Source of the DNA: Faucicola sp902506225
GTDB taxonomy: Bacteria; Pseudomonadota; Gammaproteobacteria; Pseudomonadales; Moraxellaceae
DNA length: 64,000 nucleotides
NCBI GenBank assembly: GCA_902506225.1
Contig: LR733345.1
Location: 992,001 to 1,056,000, forward strand
Direction of reading: 5' to 3'
Shown here: positions 8,639 to 18,395 of the stretch, piece by piece
How the letters are laid out: each line of letters opens with the position of its first letter
How positions within the stretch are numbered: position 1 is the first letter of the stretch
Position numbers and translations under genes: made by a program
The notes under the pieces: generated by a model
Database searches by the model: none
Told to the model about the DNA's origin: nothing
What the model saw: the letters and a program-made list of their open reading frames with translations, nothing else

Positions 8639-10219
8639 TTAGGGTTGAACGGTGGTTGTAGTGGTGGTTTTAGTAGTCACTTGGGCAGGCTGATGGGCTA
8701 CATCAGTAATTTTTTGCTGGGCATTGTTGGCAACCTGTGACAACTTGGTGCTGAAATTCGTATGTTTTTCTGTGGGTGTTTCAAGCGGCACATCGCGACT
8801 CACCCCGCCACCTAAAACTTGGTATAGCTGAATTTGACTGAGTAATTGCGACTGCTTGGTATTTAGGATATTTTGTTGGCTACTGTAAATCGAACGCTGC
8901 GCATCTAATACGCCCAAATAATTGTCTAAACCTGCTTTGAAGCGGGCTTGAACAATTTGATAGTATTTTTGGTTGGCAGCGAGCGACTGGTTGTACGCGG
9001 TCAACTGCTGATTTAATGTTGCGCGATTGGCAAATACGTCATTGACTTCTTTAAAAGCGGTTTGAATTGCTTTTTCATAAGTATTTAGCGCTTGTTGTTG
9101 CTCGATTTCACTCACTTGGTAGTTGGCTTTACGTAGACCGGCATCAAAAATCGGCAAGCTCACACTCGGTCCAAAACCCCAGCTAAATGCGCCTGTTTTA
9201 AACAAATCGCCTAAGCTTGAACTGGCAGCACCGACATTGCCTGATAGGCTAATGGTTGGATAAAACGCCGCGCGCGCGGCGTTAATATTTGCCCCTGCGG
9301 CTTTTAAGTTATATTCCGCTTGACGCAAATCAGGACGATACAATAACAAATCACTGGGTAAGCCCGTGCCAAAAATACGATTATTGGTGATGCTACTAAT
9401 GCCCGCTGCGGGTAGCAGGCTATTATCCACAGGGGCGCCTACTAGGTAGCGCAGGGCATTTTGGTTGGTCAACAAATTGGTTTGTGCTTGGGCGATAGCC
9501 ACTTTGGCGGCTTCAACCGCCGCTTGCGCTTGTACGCTAGCTAGCTGCGAATCAAGACCTGCTTTAAAACGCAGCTGGTTAATGCGAAGCGAATCTTGGC
9601 GCGTGGCTAAGGTTTGTTTGGCAAGTTGCAGTTGTGCCAGATTATAGCTGTATGCCACATAGCTTTGTGCAATGTTACTAATCAAGCTAATTTGCGCGGC
9701 ATCTTTGGCAGCAGTGGTGGCAAGATAATTTTGTAAAGCGGCATCTTTAAGGCTCGCAATACGTCCCCAAAAGTCAAACTCGTAACTTGACATTGCCAGA
9801 CCGACATTATAAGTACTACTAGGATTCGCATCTCTTGAATTTGTTGCACCGTAAGAATATGAGCCAGAACTATTGATAGTAGGCACATCGGCGATATCTT
9901 GGATTTGGTATTGTGCGCGGGCTTTTTGAATCGCTAAAATCGTGGCACTGATGTCTTTATTGTTGTCTAACCCCAATTGAATCAGTTGTTTTAGCTTAGC
10001 ATCACTATAAAAATCCTGCCAACGCTGAGACGCGATGCTCGGCTGATTGGTGCCGCTGACGGTCTGACTGTCATAGGTCTCATAAGGCTGATTAATTGCG
10101 ATATGCGGCTGCGCCACGACAGGCTCAGTTTTGGCTTTTGGAATGGTTTGACAAGCGGTGAGCGATAGTAGGGTAGCTACTATAGCGGTCAGGGGTACGA
10201 GGCGAAAGGTAGAATCCAT
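8639..10219 (-). CDS. oprM: RND efflux outer-membrane lipoprotein (OprM/AdeK family)
   Basis: This is the outer-membrane channel of the tripartite pump, about 526 residues. The start MDSTFRLVPL is preceded by AGGTAAG and gives a lipoprotein signal ending LSLTAC, with the lipidated Cys near residue 24. Two TolC-like repeats follow, with NLLTNQNALRYLVGAP and the DLRQAEYNLKAAGANINAARAAFYPTISLSG block typical of NodT-family lipoproteins, and a second copy in YQIVQARFKAGLDNYLGVLDAQRSIYSSQQ. The Thr/Val-rich tail ends in a run of threonines. It lies 76 bp behind acrB in one operon. A longer upstream frame is not needed. Confidence 0.92.
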   Translation of the reverse strand: MDSTFRLVPLTAIVATLLSLTACQTIPKAKTEPVVAQPHIAINQPYETYDSQTVSGTNQPSIASQRWQDFYSDAKLKQLIQLGLDNNKDISATILAIQKARAQYQIQDIADVPTINSSGSYSYGATNSRDANPSSTYNVGLAMSSYEFDFWGRIASLKDAALQNYLATTAAKDAAQISLISNIAQSYVAYSYNLAQLQLAKQTLATRQDSLRINQLRFKAGLDSQLASVQAQAAVEAAKVAIAQAQTNLLTNQNALRYLVGAPVDNSLLPAAGISSITNNRIFGTGLPSDLLLYRPDLRQAEYNLKAAGANINAARAAFYPTISLSGNVGAASSSLGDLFKTGAFSWGFGPSVSLPIFDAGLRKANYQVSEIEQQQALNTYEKAIQTAFKEVNDVFANRATLNQQLTAYNQSLAANQKYYQIVQARFKAGLDNYLGVLDAQRSIYSSQQNILNTKQSQLLSQIQLYQVLGGGVSRDVPLETPTEKHTNFSTKLSQVANNAQQKITDVAHQPAQVTTKTTTTTTVQP

Positions 10220-10295
10220 ATAACTTACCTGCATAAACATAATGTGTTTGTTATTGTAAAAGATTAAATGGGTAAAATGTTTACCCATTTATGTC

Positions 10296-13200
10296 TTATT
10301 GATGGTTGGATTGTGAACTGTCATCAGGCTTGTAGATACTCACCTGTGTGGGCTGTGTGACAGCGACAGGTTCAGCAGGATTAGGCGAGTAGGGTGATAC
10401 GGGTTGTAAGTCCCCAATGTTGCCGTCATTGCCATCATTGGGGTCATGCGGTTTATTACCTTTAATCAGTGAGCGTATCCACACATAGAACATTGGGATA
10501 AAGAACACCCCTAGGATAGTTGCACTGACCACGCCGCCTAACACACTTGTACCAATCGCATTTTGGCTACCTGAGCCTGCGCCCGTTGCCAAAAATAAGG
10601 GCACCACACCAATACCAAACGCCAATGATGTCATGATAATCGGGCGTAAGCGTTGGCGAGCAGCGACCGTAACCGAATCATATAGATTATGTCCCAAATC
10701 TTGTCGTTCTTTGGCAAATTCAATAATCAAAATCGCATTTTTGGCTGATAAACCGACAACGGTCAGCAGACCCACTTGCAAATAAATATCGTTTGAAAGG
10801 CCGCGTAAACCCGTAAACAGTGCAGCACCCAATACCCCAAGTGGCACAACAAGTAGCACTGCAAAGGGAATTGACCAGCTTTCATACAGCGCGGCTAAAC
10901 ATAAGAACACCACAAAAATCGAAATCGCGTACAGCATCGGTGCTTGCGCGCCAGATTTTTTCTCTTCTAAGGATAAACCTGTCCATTCATAACTGATGCC
11001 TTTTGGCAGTTTGGCAATCATTTGTTCCATCGCCGTCATCGCTTGACCGGTACTCAGTCCTGGCGCTGCGTTACCTTGTAAGTTCATCGATGACAAACTG
11101 TTGTAACGCGTTAGCGTAGGCGAACCATACTGCCATTCACCGGTGGCAAACGAGCTAAACGGAACCATCTGATTGTCACTGTTACGTACATACCATTTGT
11201 TGATATCCTCTGGGGTGGTACGGCTCTCAGCTTCACCTTGCATATACACTTTTTTGATACGACCACGATCCATAAAGTCATTGACGTAGCTACTACCCCA
11301 AGCGGTACTGAGGACACTATTAATCACGCTCGGCGCGACACCCATAGCAGCAGCAGAATCATAATTGACGTTGACTTTGTATTGGGGTGAATCTTCTTGT
11401 CCATTTGGACGCACGCCACTGACTTGTTTATTTTGCGCCGCCATGCCCAGTAGCATGTTACGGGCTTGCAGCAAGCCTTCGTGACCTAAGTTGCCTGAGT
11501 CTTGTAGCTGCAGATCAAAACCCGTTGCCGTACCCAAACCTTGAATAGCAGGCGGTGAAATGGCATATACTTGGGCTTCATTGACTTGGGTCATAAAATA
11601 ACCCATGGCACGTTTGGCAATCGATTGCGCGGTATTTTCTTTACCAGGGCGCTCATCCCAATCTTTTAAGCGCACAAATGCGATTCCCATGTTTTGCCCT
11701 TGACCGGCAAAACTAAAGCCATTGACCGTAAATACAGACTGCACAAGGTCTTTTTCTTGGGTTTTATAATAGGCGTTGACCTTTTCGATAACCGCTTGCG
11801 TTTGATTTTGGGTACTACCAGCAGGCAGCTGCACCAATGTAAACAGCACACCTTGGTCTTCTTCGGGAATAAATGAACTTGGAATACGGGTAAATAAGAA
11901 CACCAATGCCGCAATCACCAAGGCATAAGGTATCATATACAACCAGCGCATTTTGATACTGCGACCCACAAAGCTTTCATAGCCTTCACTAAGACGCATA
12001 AACATACGGTTAAATGCGCCAAAGAAACCGGTCTGATGCTCGCCGTGTTTGTCATGGGCTTTAGTGCGTTTGAGGATAGTGGCACATAGGGCAGGGGTGA
12101 AAATCAACGCAACTAAGGCAGATAGTACCATGCTGCTGATAAGCGTCACTGAGAACTGTCGATAAATCACCCCAGTTGAGCCGCCAAAGAATGCCATCGG
12201 TAAAAATACCGCCGACAAAATCAAGGCAATACCAATCACCACTTTACTGATTTCGCGCATTGATTCACGGGTGGCTTCCAGTGGCGTCATGTCTGGATTT
12301 TCTTCCAGCAAACGCTCAACGTTTTCGACCACGACAATCGCGTCATCGACTAATAGACCGATGGATAACACCATGGCAAACAGCGTCAACACATTGATGG
12401 TATAGCCAAATGCGTACAAAATACCAAACGTACCCAGTATTACCACAGGTACTGCCAACGTAGGAATAATCGTTGCGCGCCAGCTTTGTAAAAACAAGAA
12501 CATCACTAAGAATACCAGGGCAATCGCTTCAGCAAGTGTTCTGACCACTTCCTCAATCGACAAACGTACAAATGGCGTGGTGTCATAGGCAACTGAGGCT
12601 TTTAAGCCCGCAGGAAAATTAGGTTCAAGCTCTTTAAGTTTGGCTTCTACGGCATCACGTGTGCTTAAAGCATTGGCGCCAGATGACAGTGAGATACCGA
12701 TACCTGCCGCATCCTTGCCATTGTAGCGGGCAATTTCGCTGTAGCTTTCACTACCAATTTCCACTTTGGCGACATCACCCAAGCGAATTTGCGCGCCATT
12801 TGTATTACTTTTAAGCAAAATATTACGAAATTGCTCTGGGGTTTGTAAGTAACTTTGCACGGTCACTGTGGCATTAATGGCTTGACGGGCTTCGTCAGTC
12901 GGCGTTTGTCCTAGCTGACCGGCTGATACTTGCGCGTTTTGGGCTTGAATTGCGCTGGTGATATCCGAGGGTATTAAACCATAGGTACGAAGTTTTTCAG
13001 GGTCTAACCAAATACGCATGGCATACGCAGAGCCAAACACGTTGACGTTACCCACACCCTCGACACGGCTGAGCTGGTCAACCACGTTAGAGTTGAGATA
13101 ATCGGCAATATCGGCACGATCCATACTGCCATCTTCAGATGTCATCGCCAGTACCATCAAGAAGCCACTCGTGGACTTATTGACGTTGACCCCCATGCGC

Positions 13201-13568
13201 TGCACCATCTCTGGTAGCGAACTCATGGCAGATTGCAGTTTGTTTTGGACTTGGACTTGTGCCGTATCGGGATCTGTCCCGTTCTCAAAGGTCAAAGTAA
13301 TTTGCGCAGCGCCACTTGATGATGAACTTGAGGACATATACATCAATCCATCAAGCCCTTTCATTTTTTGCTCAATCACCTGAGTGACGGAGTCTTCAAT
13401 GGTTTGGGCAGCGGCACCTGGATAAGTTGCTGAGATACTAATGGTAGGTGGGGCAATACGTGGATACTGCTCAATCGGTAATTTAAAAATTGCTAAGATA
13501 CCCATCAGCATGATGAGCATGGCAATCACCCAAGCAAAGATGGGTCTATCAATAAAAAAGCGTGACAT
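10296..13568 (-). CDS. acrB: RND multidrug efflux inner-membrane transporter (AcrB/MexB, HAE1 family)
   Basis: This is a proton-driven drug exporter of 1090 residues, the usual length plus about 40. It opens MSRFFIDRPIFAWVIAMLIM. The proton-relay acidic pair is in GLLVDDAIVVVENVER (near residue 405, TM4) and the partner lysine is in VVGLSAKNAILIIEFAKE (TM10). The HAE1 signatures QNYPxxAPP-like EQYPRIAPPTISI and the TM11 block RLRPIIMTSLAFGIGVVPL are present. The C-terminal 45 residues are a Pro/Asn/Gln-rich tail without homology that I recognise. It sits between the adaptor and channel genes, 14 bp after acrA, as one operon. Confidence 0.95.
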   Translation of the reverse strand: MSRFFIDRPIFAWVIAMLIMLMGILAIFKLPIEQYPRIAPPTISISATYPGAAAQTIEDSVTQVIEQKMKGLDGLMYMSSSSSSSGAAQITLTFENGTDPDTAQVQVQNKLQSAMSSLPEMVQRMGVNVNKSTSGFLMVLAMTSEDGSMDRADIADYLNSNVVDQLSRVEGVGNVNVFGSAYAMRIWLDPEKLRTYGLIPSDITSAIQAQNAQVSAGQLGQTPTDEARQAINATVTVQSYLQTPEQFRNILLKSNTNGAQIRLGDVAKVEIGSESYSEIARYNGKDAAGIGISLSSGANALSTRDAVEAKLKELEPNFPAGLKASVAYDTTPFVRLSIEEVVRTLAEAIALVFLVMFLFLQSWRATIIPTLAVPVVILGTFGILYAFGYTINVLTLFAMVLSIGLLVDDAIVVVENVERLLEENPDMTPLEATRESMREISKVVIGIALILSAVFLPMAFFGGSTGVIYRQFSVTLISSMVLSALVALIFTPALCATILKRTKAHDKHGEHQTGFFGAFNRMFMRLSEGYESFVGRSIKMRWLYMIPYALVIAALVFLFTRIPSSFIPEEDQGVLFTLVQLPAGSTQNQTQAVIEKVNAYYKTQEKDLVQSVFTVNGFSFAGQGQNMGIAFVRLKDWDERPGKENTAQSIAKRAMGYFMTQVNEAQVYAISPPAIQGLGTATGFDLQLQDSGNLGHEGLLQARNMLLGMAAQNKQVSGVRPNGQEDSPQYKVNVNYDSAAAMGVAPSVINSVLSTAWGSSYVNDFMDRGRIKKVYMQGEAESRTTPEDINKWYVRNSDNQMVPFSSFATGEWQYGSPTLTRYNSLSSMNLQGNAAPGLSTGQAMTAMEQMIAKLPKGISYEWTGLSLEEKKSGAQAPMLYAISIFVVFLCLAALYESWSIPFAVLLVVPLGVLGAALFTGLRGLSNDIYLQVGLLTVVGLSAKNAILIIEFAKERQDLGHNLYDSVTVAARQRLRPIIMTSLAFGIGVVPLFLATGAGSGSQNAIGTSVLGGVVSATILGVFFIPMFYVWIRSLIKGNKPHDPNDGNDGNIGDLQPVSPYSPNPAEPVAVTQPTQVSIYKPDDSSQSNHQ

Positions 13569-13582
13569 GATATCTCCCGTGC

Positions 13583-14965
13583 TTATGGTTGCGCAGTTTT
13601 GGCGGTAGTTGAGCTATTTGTTACGGTCGTTTTGGTCGTCGTCGTGGTAGAAGCATTGGTCGGTACCGCGGTTGAGGCTGGCTGCGATGCCACATAAGGC
13701 ATGGCTTTGACTTGCTGATCTGGTTTGACTTTGGCGCCACCAACCATCACCACTTGCTCACCTTGTTTTAGACCGCTAGTGACAATCCATTGACCTTGGT
13801 GGGTACCTTGAACCGTAACTGGGCGTACTTGGATTTTATTATTGGCGTCAACCACATACACGGTTGATTCACCTTTGGCTGTACGATTAATGGCACTTTG
13901 TGGCAATAATACCGCATTATTGATAATACCTTGAATCAACTGGGCATTCACCATCATCCCGGGCAACAGTACAAAGTTATCATTGCTAAATACCGCGCGT
14001 AGATTAACCGTGCCTGTGGTACTATCCACTTTAGCTTCTTCAAAGCGAAGTTGCCCCACCATCGGGTAGGTTGAGCCATCAGCGAGCTTTAACTGAACCT
14101 GTGCGGTACGCGGTGTGCTAAGTTTACCAGCCGCAAATTGCTGACGAAGCGCCAATAACTCGGCGGATGATTGACTGATATCGACATAAATTGGATTAAG
14201 CTGCGAGACGGTTACCATCTGCGTCGTGCCCGCGGTGGCAAGCGCACCGACATTGACATTTGAGCGACTGGTGATACCACTAATAGGCGCTTTAACCACA
14301 GTACGGCTCATGGTGAGCTGATTGCTATTCACTGATTGTTGTGCGCCGCGAGCCGCTGCTTGGGCGGCATCAATATTGGCTTGTGCCACCCCGACTTGCG
14401 CCTGCGCATTTTTAACCGCTGCTTGAGCGGTACGCACGGCGGTTGCCCCTTGGTCATATTCTTGACTTGAGATAGCCTCAGTACCACGTAGCTGTTTTAG
14501 ACGGTTTAAATTGGTTTGAGCCAGCGCAAGTTCGGCTTGGCGGGTTTCTAGCACCGCTAAGGCATTATTATAGTTGGCTTTTGCGGTATTGACACTGGCA
14601 AGGCTTTGGTCAAGGCTTGCGCGACTACCGGCAAGTACACTGGTGTAGCTATCGGTATTGATTTGATATAACGGCTGATTTTGTTTGACAAAAGTGCCTT
14701 CGCGAAACAACCGGCGGTCAATAATACCTGACACTTGCGGCGTAACGGTGGCTTCTTGATAGGCGACAACTTTACCTGATAACTCTTTGGTAAGTGGAAT
14801 CGTCTGGAATGTTACAGGCTGTACATTGACTATTGTGGGTGGCATTTGCGCCTGTGCTCCTGCACCGCCGCCACTTTGTTGCTGGGCTGCTGTGTCTGAC
14901 TTATTACACCCGATTAATAAGCTACAACTCGCTAATGACACCATGAACAACACTGGGTATCTCAT
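13583..14965 (-). CDS. acrA: RND efflux periplasmic adaptor (AcrA/MexA family)
   Basis: This periplasmic membrane-fusion protein links AcrB to OprM. It is about 460 residues. The start MRYPVLFMVSLASC follows GAGG by 5 nt and gives a lipoprotein signal with lipobox LLIGC (Cys about 20). Order of domains: membrane-proximal strand, lipoyl half GKVVAYQEATVTPQVSGIIDR, a long alpha-hairpin rich in Ala/Gln (NTAKANYNN to AARGAQQSV), second lipoyl half APISGITSRSNVNVGALATAGT, beta-barrel, and a Thr-rich low-complexity tail. It is the first gene of the operon and is divergent from a TetR-type regulator. Confidence 0.94.
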   Translation of the reverse strand: MRYPVLFMVSLASCSLLIGCNKSDTAAQQQSGGGAGAQAQMPPTIVNVQPVTFQTIPLTKELSGKVVAYQEATVTPQVSGIIDRRLFREGTFVKQNQPLYQINTDSYTSVLAGSRASLDQSLASVNTAKANYNNALAVLETRQAELALAQTNLNRLKQLRGTEAISSQEYDQGATAVRTAQAAVKNAQAQVGVAQANIDAAQAAARGAQQSVNSNQLTMSRTVVKAPISGITSRSNVNVGALATAGTTQMVTVSQLNPIYVDISQSSAELLALRQQFAAGKLSTPRTAQVQLKLADGSTYPMVGQLRFEEAKVDSTTGTVNLRAVFSNDNFVLLPGMMVNAQLIQGIINNAVLLPQSAINRTAKGESTVYVVDANNKIQVRPVTVQGTHQGQWIVTSGLKQGEQVVMVGGAKVKPDQQVKAMPYVASQPASTAVPTNASTTTTTKTTVTNSSTTAKTAQP

Positions 14966-15253
14966 ACCAACCTCATAAAAAGTAGGGAATTTTAAAAAAA
15001 ATATTATAAAATAAATGCGACATTGTTGTTGCAATATTTACGATAAGACACAAAACTTTAGGATAACTAAAGGATAGCTACATTACTACCAGTTATCGGC
15101 AGCGGTTATTTTAAAAAAAAATCTTAAGTTGCGAAACCAACAATATTACACAAATTAAGTGTTTAAGCAACAATTATTGCCTATTTGTATCGATAAAAAT
15201 TTTAAAATGTCAAAACCATTGATAGGTTTTTTTTAATAAGGAAACATTTACGC
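14966..15253. promoter_or_regulatory. Divergent acrAB-oprM / tetR-type control region
   Basis: This 288-bp AT-rich region lies between the pump operon and its likely repressor. A near-perfect palindrome GCAACAATTATTGC (15167-15180, one mismatched pair) shares the half-site TTGTTGC with a second site at 15025-15031, close to acrA. These are candidate operators for the adjacent TetR-type protein. The palindromes are seen; their role is inferred from placement. Confidence 0.4.
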
Positions 15254-15832
15254 ATGACTTTAAGTCATAACAAGTCACCTGATTTACGTGTTGTCAAAAC
15301 CCATAAAGCCATCCGTGAAGCCTTTATTATATTGTTGTCCGAGCAGGAGTACAACGATATCGCTATCCAAGCAATTTTGGAGCGCGCCAAAGTCAATCGT
15401 GCTACTTTTTATAAATACTACAGCAGCAAGGGTGATTTGGCAAGGCAGATGATTGATGATTTCAAGCAGGAAGTCAGCCAGTTATTTCAAGACAGGCTCA
15501 ATGCCGATCGTCAAATGCTACAAATGATTATGGAAAATCATTCACAAAAGCTGTTTGAACGCCGCCAACAGATGCTTGCCCTGTGGAAAATCCGCACCCA
15601 ACACCACAATTTTTATCATGATATGTTTTTGATGGGTAAACAAAACTTTATTGAACTGGCTAAAAAACAAAAGGCGACAGATTATTTAACCGCGGAGGCG
15701 ATTGATTACCAAGCCACCATGATGGCAACTATCTTTATGGCAAGTTTTAAATACTATTTTGAAAAAGATTTGCCAATCCCAGCCGATTTAAAGGTTGACT
15801 GGGAGCAAATGCTTATCATCACAATGAGTTAA
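15254..15832 (+). CDS. TetR/AcrR family transcriptional regulator
   Basis: This 192-residue regulator begins with an N-terminal helix-turn-helix: THKAIREAFIILLSEQEYNDIAI, then QAILERAKVNRATFYKYYSSKGDL (about residues 14-62), with the conserved TFYKYYSSK recognition-helix end. The remainder is an alpha-helical ligand domain I cannot match to a known effector. It is divergent from the RND operon, the classical arrangement for a local efflux repressor. That regulatory link is inferred from context. It converges on the hydrolase gene with a 14-bp gap. Confidence 0.88.
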   Translation: MTLSHNKSPDLRVVKTHKAIREAFIILLSEQEYNDIAIQAILERAKVNRATFYKYYSSKGDLARQMIDDFKQEVSQLFQDRLNADRQMLQMIMENHSQKLFERRQQMLALWKIRTQHHNFYHDMFLMGKQNFIELAKKQKATDYLTAEAIDYQATMMATIFMASFKYYFEKDLPIPADLKVDWEQMLIITMS

Positions 15833-15846
15833 TTTTCGCATTACAA

Positions 15847-16956
15847 TCAATTAATTTGCGTATTGTAACTAAAATGCGCGATAAACTGGCTTGCCAATTG
15901 TTCTATCAGCGCCAGTGGCATGTCGTGACCGAGCTCATCAATGAGTATCAATTGACTGTGCGCAATATGCTTGGCAAGCGAATAGGCATGACTAAATGGA
16001 ATGAGTTTGTCTTGTTTGCCATGAATGATGAGGGTGGGCTGGTGGATTTGTTTGTCAATATCGACCAGTGACCCCGTCGCCAAAATCGCCAGTAACTGCC
16101 GCTGCGTACCTTTTGGATAAAAACGCCGTTTAAACAGTTTTTTAGCTTTGCTCAATGCCGCTTGTTCATCAAAGTAATCGGGGCTGGCGATGGTCTTGAT
16201 GGTCTGCACGAACTGCTGGGTCAATGCGTCAGCATCTTGGCTTTTGGGTAGTGGCTGGGTAAAGGCCTTGATGGCTTCAATGGCGGGTGGGCGCGAAAAA
16301 GGTCGATTGTTACTGGTGGATAAAAGTCCCAATTTTTCTACTTGGTGGGGATAACGCACCGCCATGATTTGCGCAATCATACCGCCCATCGATTGACCAA
16401 TCACAAAGTATTTTTTGATGCCCAGCATTTTGAGCAGTTGATAGGCATCTTCTGCCATATCGTACAAATCATACGGAGTTTGCAGGTTTTTAAGCGGTAA
16501 ACCCAGTCCGAATCTGCCCAGCAATTTGGCTTTATAAATGGGCGAATCATAAGCGGGAGTCAGTTTTTTGTGCTTAAGCTTGCTGGATTTGCCAATGTCG
16601 CGATTGTCAAATCGTACGACACGAAAGCCAGCATTGATTAACGCATAGCAGAATTCATTGGGCCATACCAAGCTTTGCGCCCCTAGCCCCATAATCAGTA
16701 CGATGGTAGGGTGAGTAGGGTCGCCACCGACTTCAACGTAGAATTTATACTTTGGGGTGTGTACCTTAGCGGCTTGCATAAAATCCGCGTGTTTGGAAGG
16801 TCGAAATTTAATGTCGATGGTGGTGGGGTTAGCAGGGTCGATGGTGGCAGGTGATTGAATGGTGTCTAATGCCGATTGCGGTTGAGTTTCTTTAGTTTTT
16901 TCTTCGATAAGTTGTTGTTTAATATCTGGTAATGAAGAGGGGATAGTATTAGACAT
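15847..16956 (-). CDS. Alpha/beta-fold hydrolase
   Basis: This 369-residue hydrolase carries the oxyanion region VLIMGLGAQSLVWPNEF, the nucleophile elbow GQSMGGMIAQ (catalytic Ser near 190), an acid candidate in IHGKQDKLIPF and the histidine in DELGHDMPL near residue 345. The N-terminal 60 residues are polar and no signal peptide was seen, so it is likely cytoplasmic. It resembles esterase/lipase family proteins but the substrate cannot be named. It is monocistronic. Confidence 0.8.
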   Translation of the reverse strand: MSNTIPSSLPDIKQQLIEEKTKETQPQSALDTIQSPATIDPANPTTIDIKFRPSKHADFMQAAKVHTPKYKFYVEVGGDPTHPTIVLIMGLGAQSLVWPNEFCYALINAGFRVVRFDNRDIGKSSKLKHKKLTPAYDSPIYKAKLLGRFGLGLPLKNLQTPYDLYDMAEDAYQLLKMLGIKKYFVIGQSMGGMIAQIMAVRYPHQVEKLGLLSTSNNRPFSRPPAIEAIKAFTQPLPKSQDADALTQQFVQTIKTIASPDYFDEQAALSKAKKLFKRRFYPKGTQRQLLAILATGSLVDIDKQIHQPTLIIHGKQDKLIPFSHAYSLAKHIAHSQLILIDELGHDMPLALIEQLASQFIAHFSYNTQIN

Positions 16957-16974
16957 ACAGCATCCATAATTAAA

Positions 16975-17052
16975 AAGCTAACCATCAAAAAGCCATCAAT
17001 CACAAAACTATTAATCATGAAAGTATCAATCAAAAAACTATCAAAAAATTAG
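16975..17052. repeat. Imperfect short repeats upstream of the hydrolase gene
   Basis: Several diverged copies of a 12-16 nt unit like ATCAAAAAACTATC (CCATCAAAAAGCC, CACAAAACTATTAATC, ATCAAAAAACTATC, AAAAAATTAGC) occur in a row in the gap between the hydrolase and ispB. This is probably replication-slippage sequence. Confidence 0.5.
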
Positions 17053-17146
17053 CAAACTTGTATGACGACTTAATGACGTAGAGTTTATCTCGCATCGAAT
17101 TGGGCATCAAACTAATCACCACCCCGCCTTTATTAATAATTAACAA

Positions 17147-18190
17147 TTAATAAAGCCGTTGGCTGGCAAGCGTCATCAAATCGAGTAAACCTTGACGGTA
17201 TTGTGAATCAGGTAAGGTCAGTACGGCTTGTCTAGCAATCTCGCTTTCTTGCATCGCTTTGTCACGGCAATACGCCAGTGCGCCACTGGTTTTGACAATC
17301 TCAATAATTTCGTGGGTATCGTTTACTTCACCCGTCTGAATGGCAATCCGTAATTTTTCATGCGTATCACCCTTGGTCATTTCAAGCGCTTTAATCAGCG
17401 GCAAGGTTGGCTTGCCTTCAGCGATATCATCACCCACGTTTTTGCCGAGCACCTTACTGTCACCGACAAAATCTAAGATATCATCAATGATTTGGAAAGC
17501 ATTACCAAAGTGCTGCCCAAATGTGGCGAAGGCGTCATTGTATTCGGGGCGATTTTCCAAAATAGCCACACCTTGACTTGCCATCATAAATAGCCGAGAG
17601 GTTTTGCCGTCAATGATTTTCATATAATCAGCTTCGGTGGCTTGTGGGTCATGCTGATGTTGGAGCTGTAATACTTCCCCTTCAGCGATATCACAAGTGC
17701 CATCTGAGAATAACTGCAATAACGGCAACGAGCCAAAACCTACCAAAAGATTGAATGAACGGGCAATCAGATAGTCACCGACCAGTACAGCCGTGGCATT
17801 ATCCCACGTTGCATTCGCAGTCGGCTTACCGCGGCGCATACCTGACGCATCAATCACATCGTCATGTACTAACGTTGCGGTATGCAGCATCTCAGTGATT
17901 GCGCCCAGATGCATGGCAGCTTGTGAGGGCTGGTCGTTACAAATACGTGAGCAAAGCAGCGAAATCAGCGGACGCATACGCTTGCCGCCTGCGTTGATGA
18001 CATGCTGACTCACCGACATGACCAGTTTGACTTTTGAGCTTAGACTGCCATACACCTGCTTATCCATAATCTCGAAATCATCAGCGATAATAGATTGAAT
18101 CTGCTGATAGGTGACAGGCGTGCTGTTACTGTCTTTAGTAACAGCATTGATAGCAGTGGATATAGGGTTTAATTGTTGATTGTCTAGCAT
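17147..18190 (-). CDS. ispB: Octaprenyl diphosphate synthase (polyprenyl synthetase)
   Basis: This trans-prenyltransferase makes the ubiquinone side chain by adding isopentenyl units to farnesyl diphosphate. It is about 347 residues. The two aspartate-rich motifs are LVHDDVIDASGMRRG (first DDxxD, with following RR) and QIIDDILDFVG (second DDxxD), both required for Mg-diphosphate binding. GKRMRP near the N-terminus is the IPP-binding region. I chose the ATG giving MLDNQQLNP, although no clear Shine-Dalgarno was seen; a TTG four codons upstream is equally weak. Its divergence from rplU-rpmA is a conserved gammaproteobacterial arrangement, now separated by the tnpB element. Confidence 0.92.
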   Translation of the reverse strand: MLDNQQLNPISTAINAVTKDSNSTPVTYQQIQSIIADDFEIMDKQVYGSLSSKVKLVMSVSQHVINAGGKRMRPLISLLCSRICNDQPSQAAMHLGAITEMLHTATLVHDDVIDASGMRRGKPTANATWDNATAVLVGDYLIARSFNLLVGFGSLPLLQLFSDGTCDIAEGEVLQLQHQHDPQATEADYMKIIDGKTSRLFMMASQGVAILENRPEYNDAFATFGQHFGNAFQIIDDILDFVGDSKVLGKNVGDDIAEGKPTLPLIKALEMTKGDTHEKLRIAIQTGEVNDTHEIIEIVKTSGALAYCRDKAMQESEIARQAVLTLPDSQYRQGLLDLMTLASQRLY

Positions 18191-18307
18191 AGGTAGGCTC
18201 AAAGCTCGGAGTGAAAATTCGTGAAATTTGGCTTGTGGTGAAAGTCGGCAAAATCATACCACACTGCCGTTTTTTGTGTAAGTTATAGCTGTGTATTTTT
18301 ATCAGCC

Positions 18308-18351
18308 GTTGCCGTAAAACCACCGCCTAAAGTCGGTGGTTTTACGGCAAC
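18308..18351. repeat. 18-bp perfect inverted repeat at the left side of the tnpB element
   Basis: GTTGCCGTAAAACCACCG and its exact reverse complement flank an 8-nt loop CCTAAAGT. It is most likely the left-end hairpin of the IS605-type element. A terminator is unlikely, because no gene points into it and it lacks a T tail. Confidence 0.8.
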
Positions 18352-18395
18352 TCATACACTATAACGCTTGCATAAATTTTGCTAAAATAATTTGC

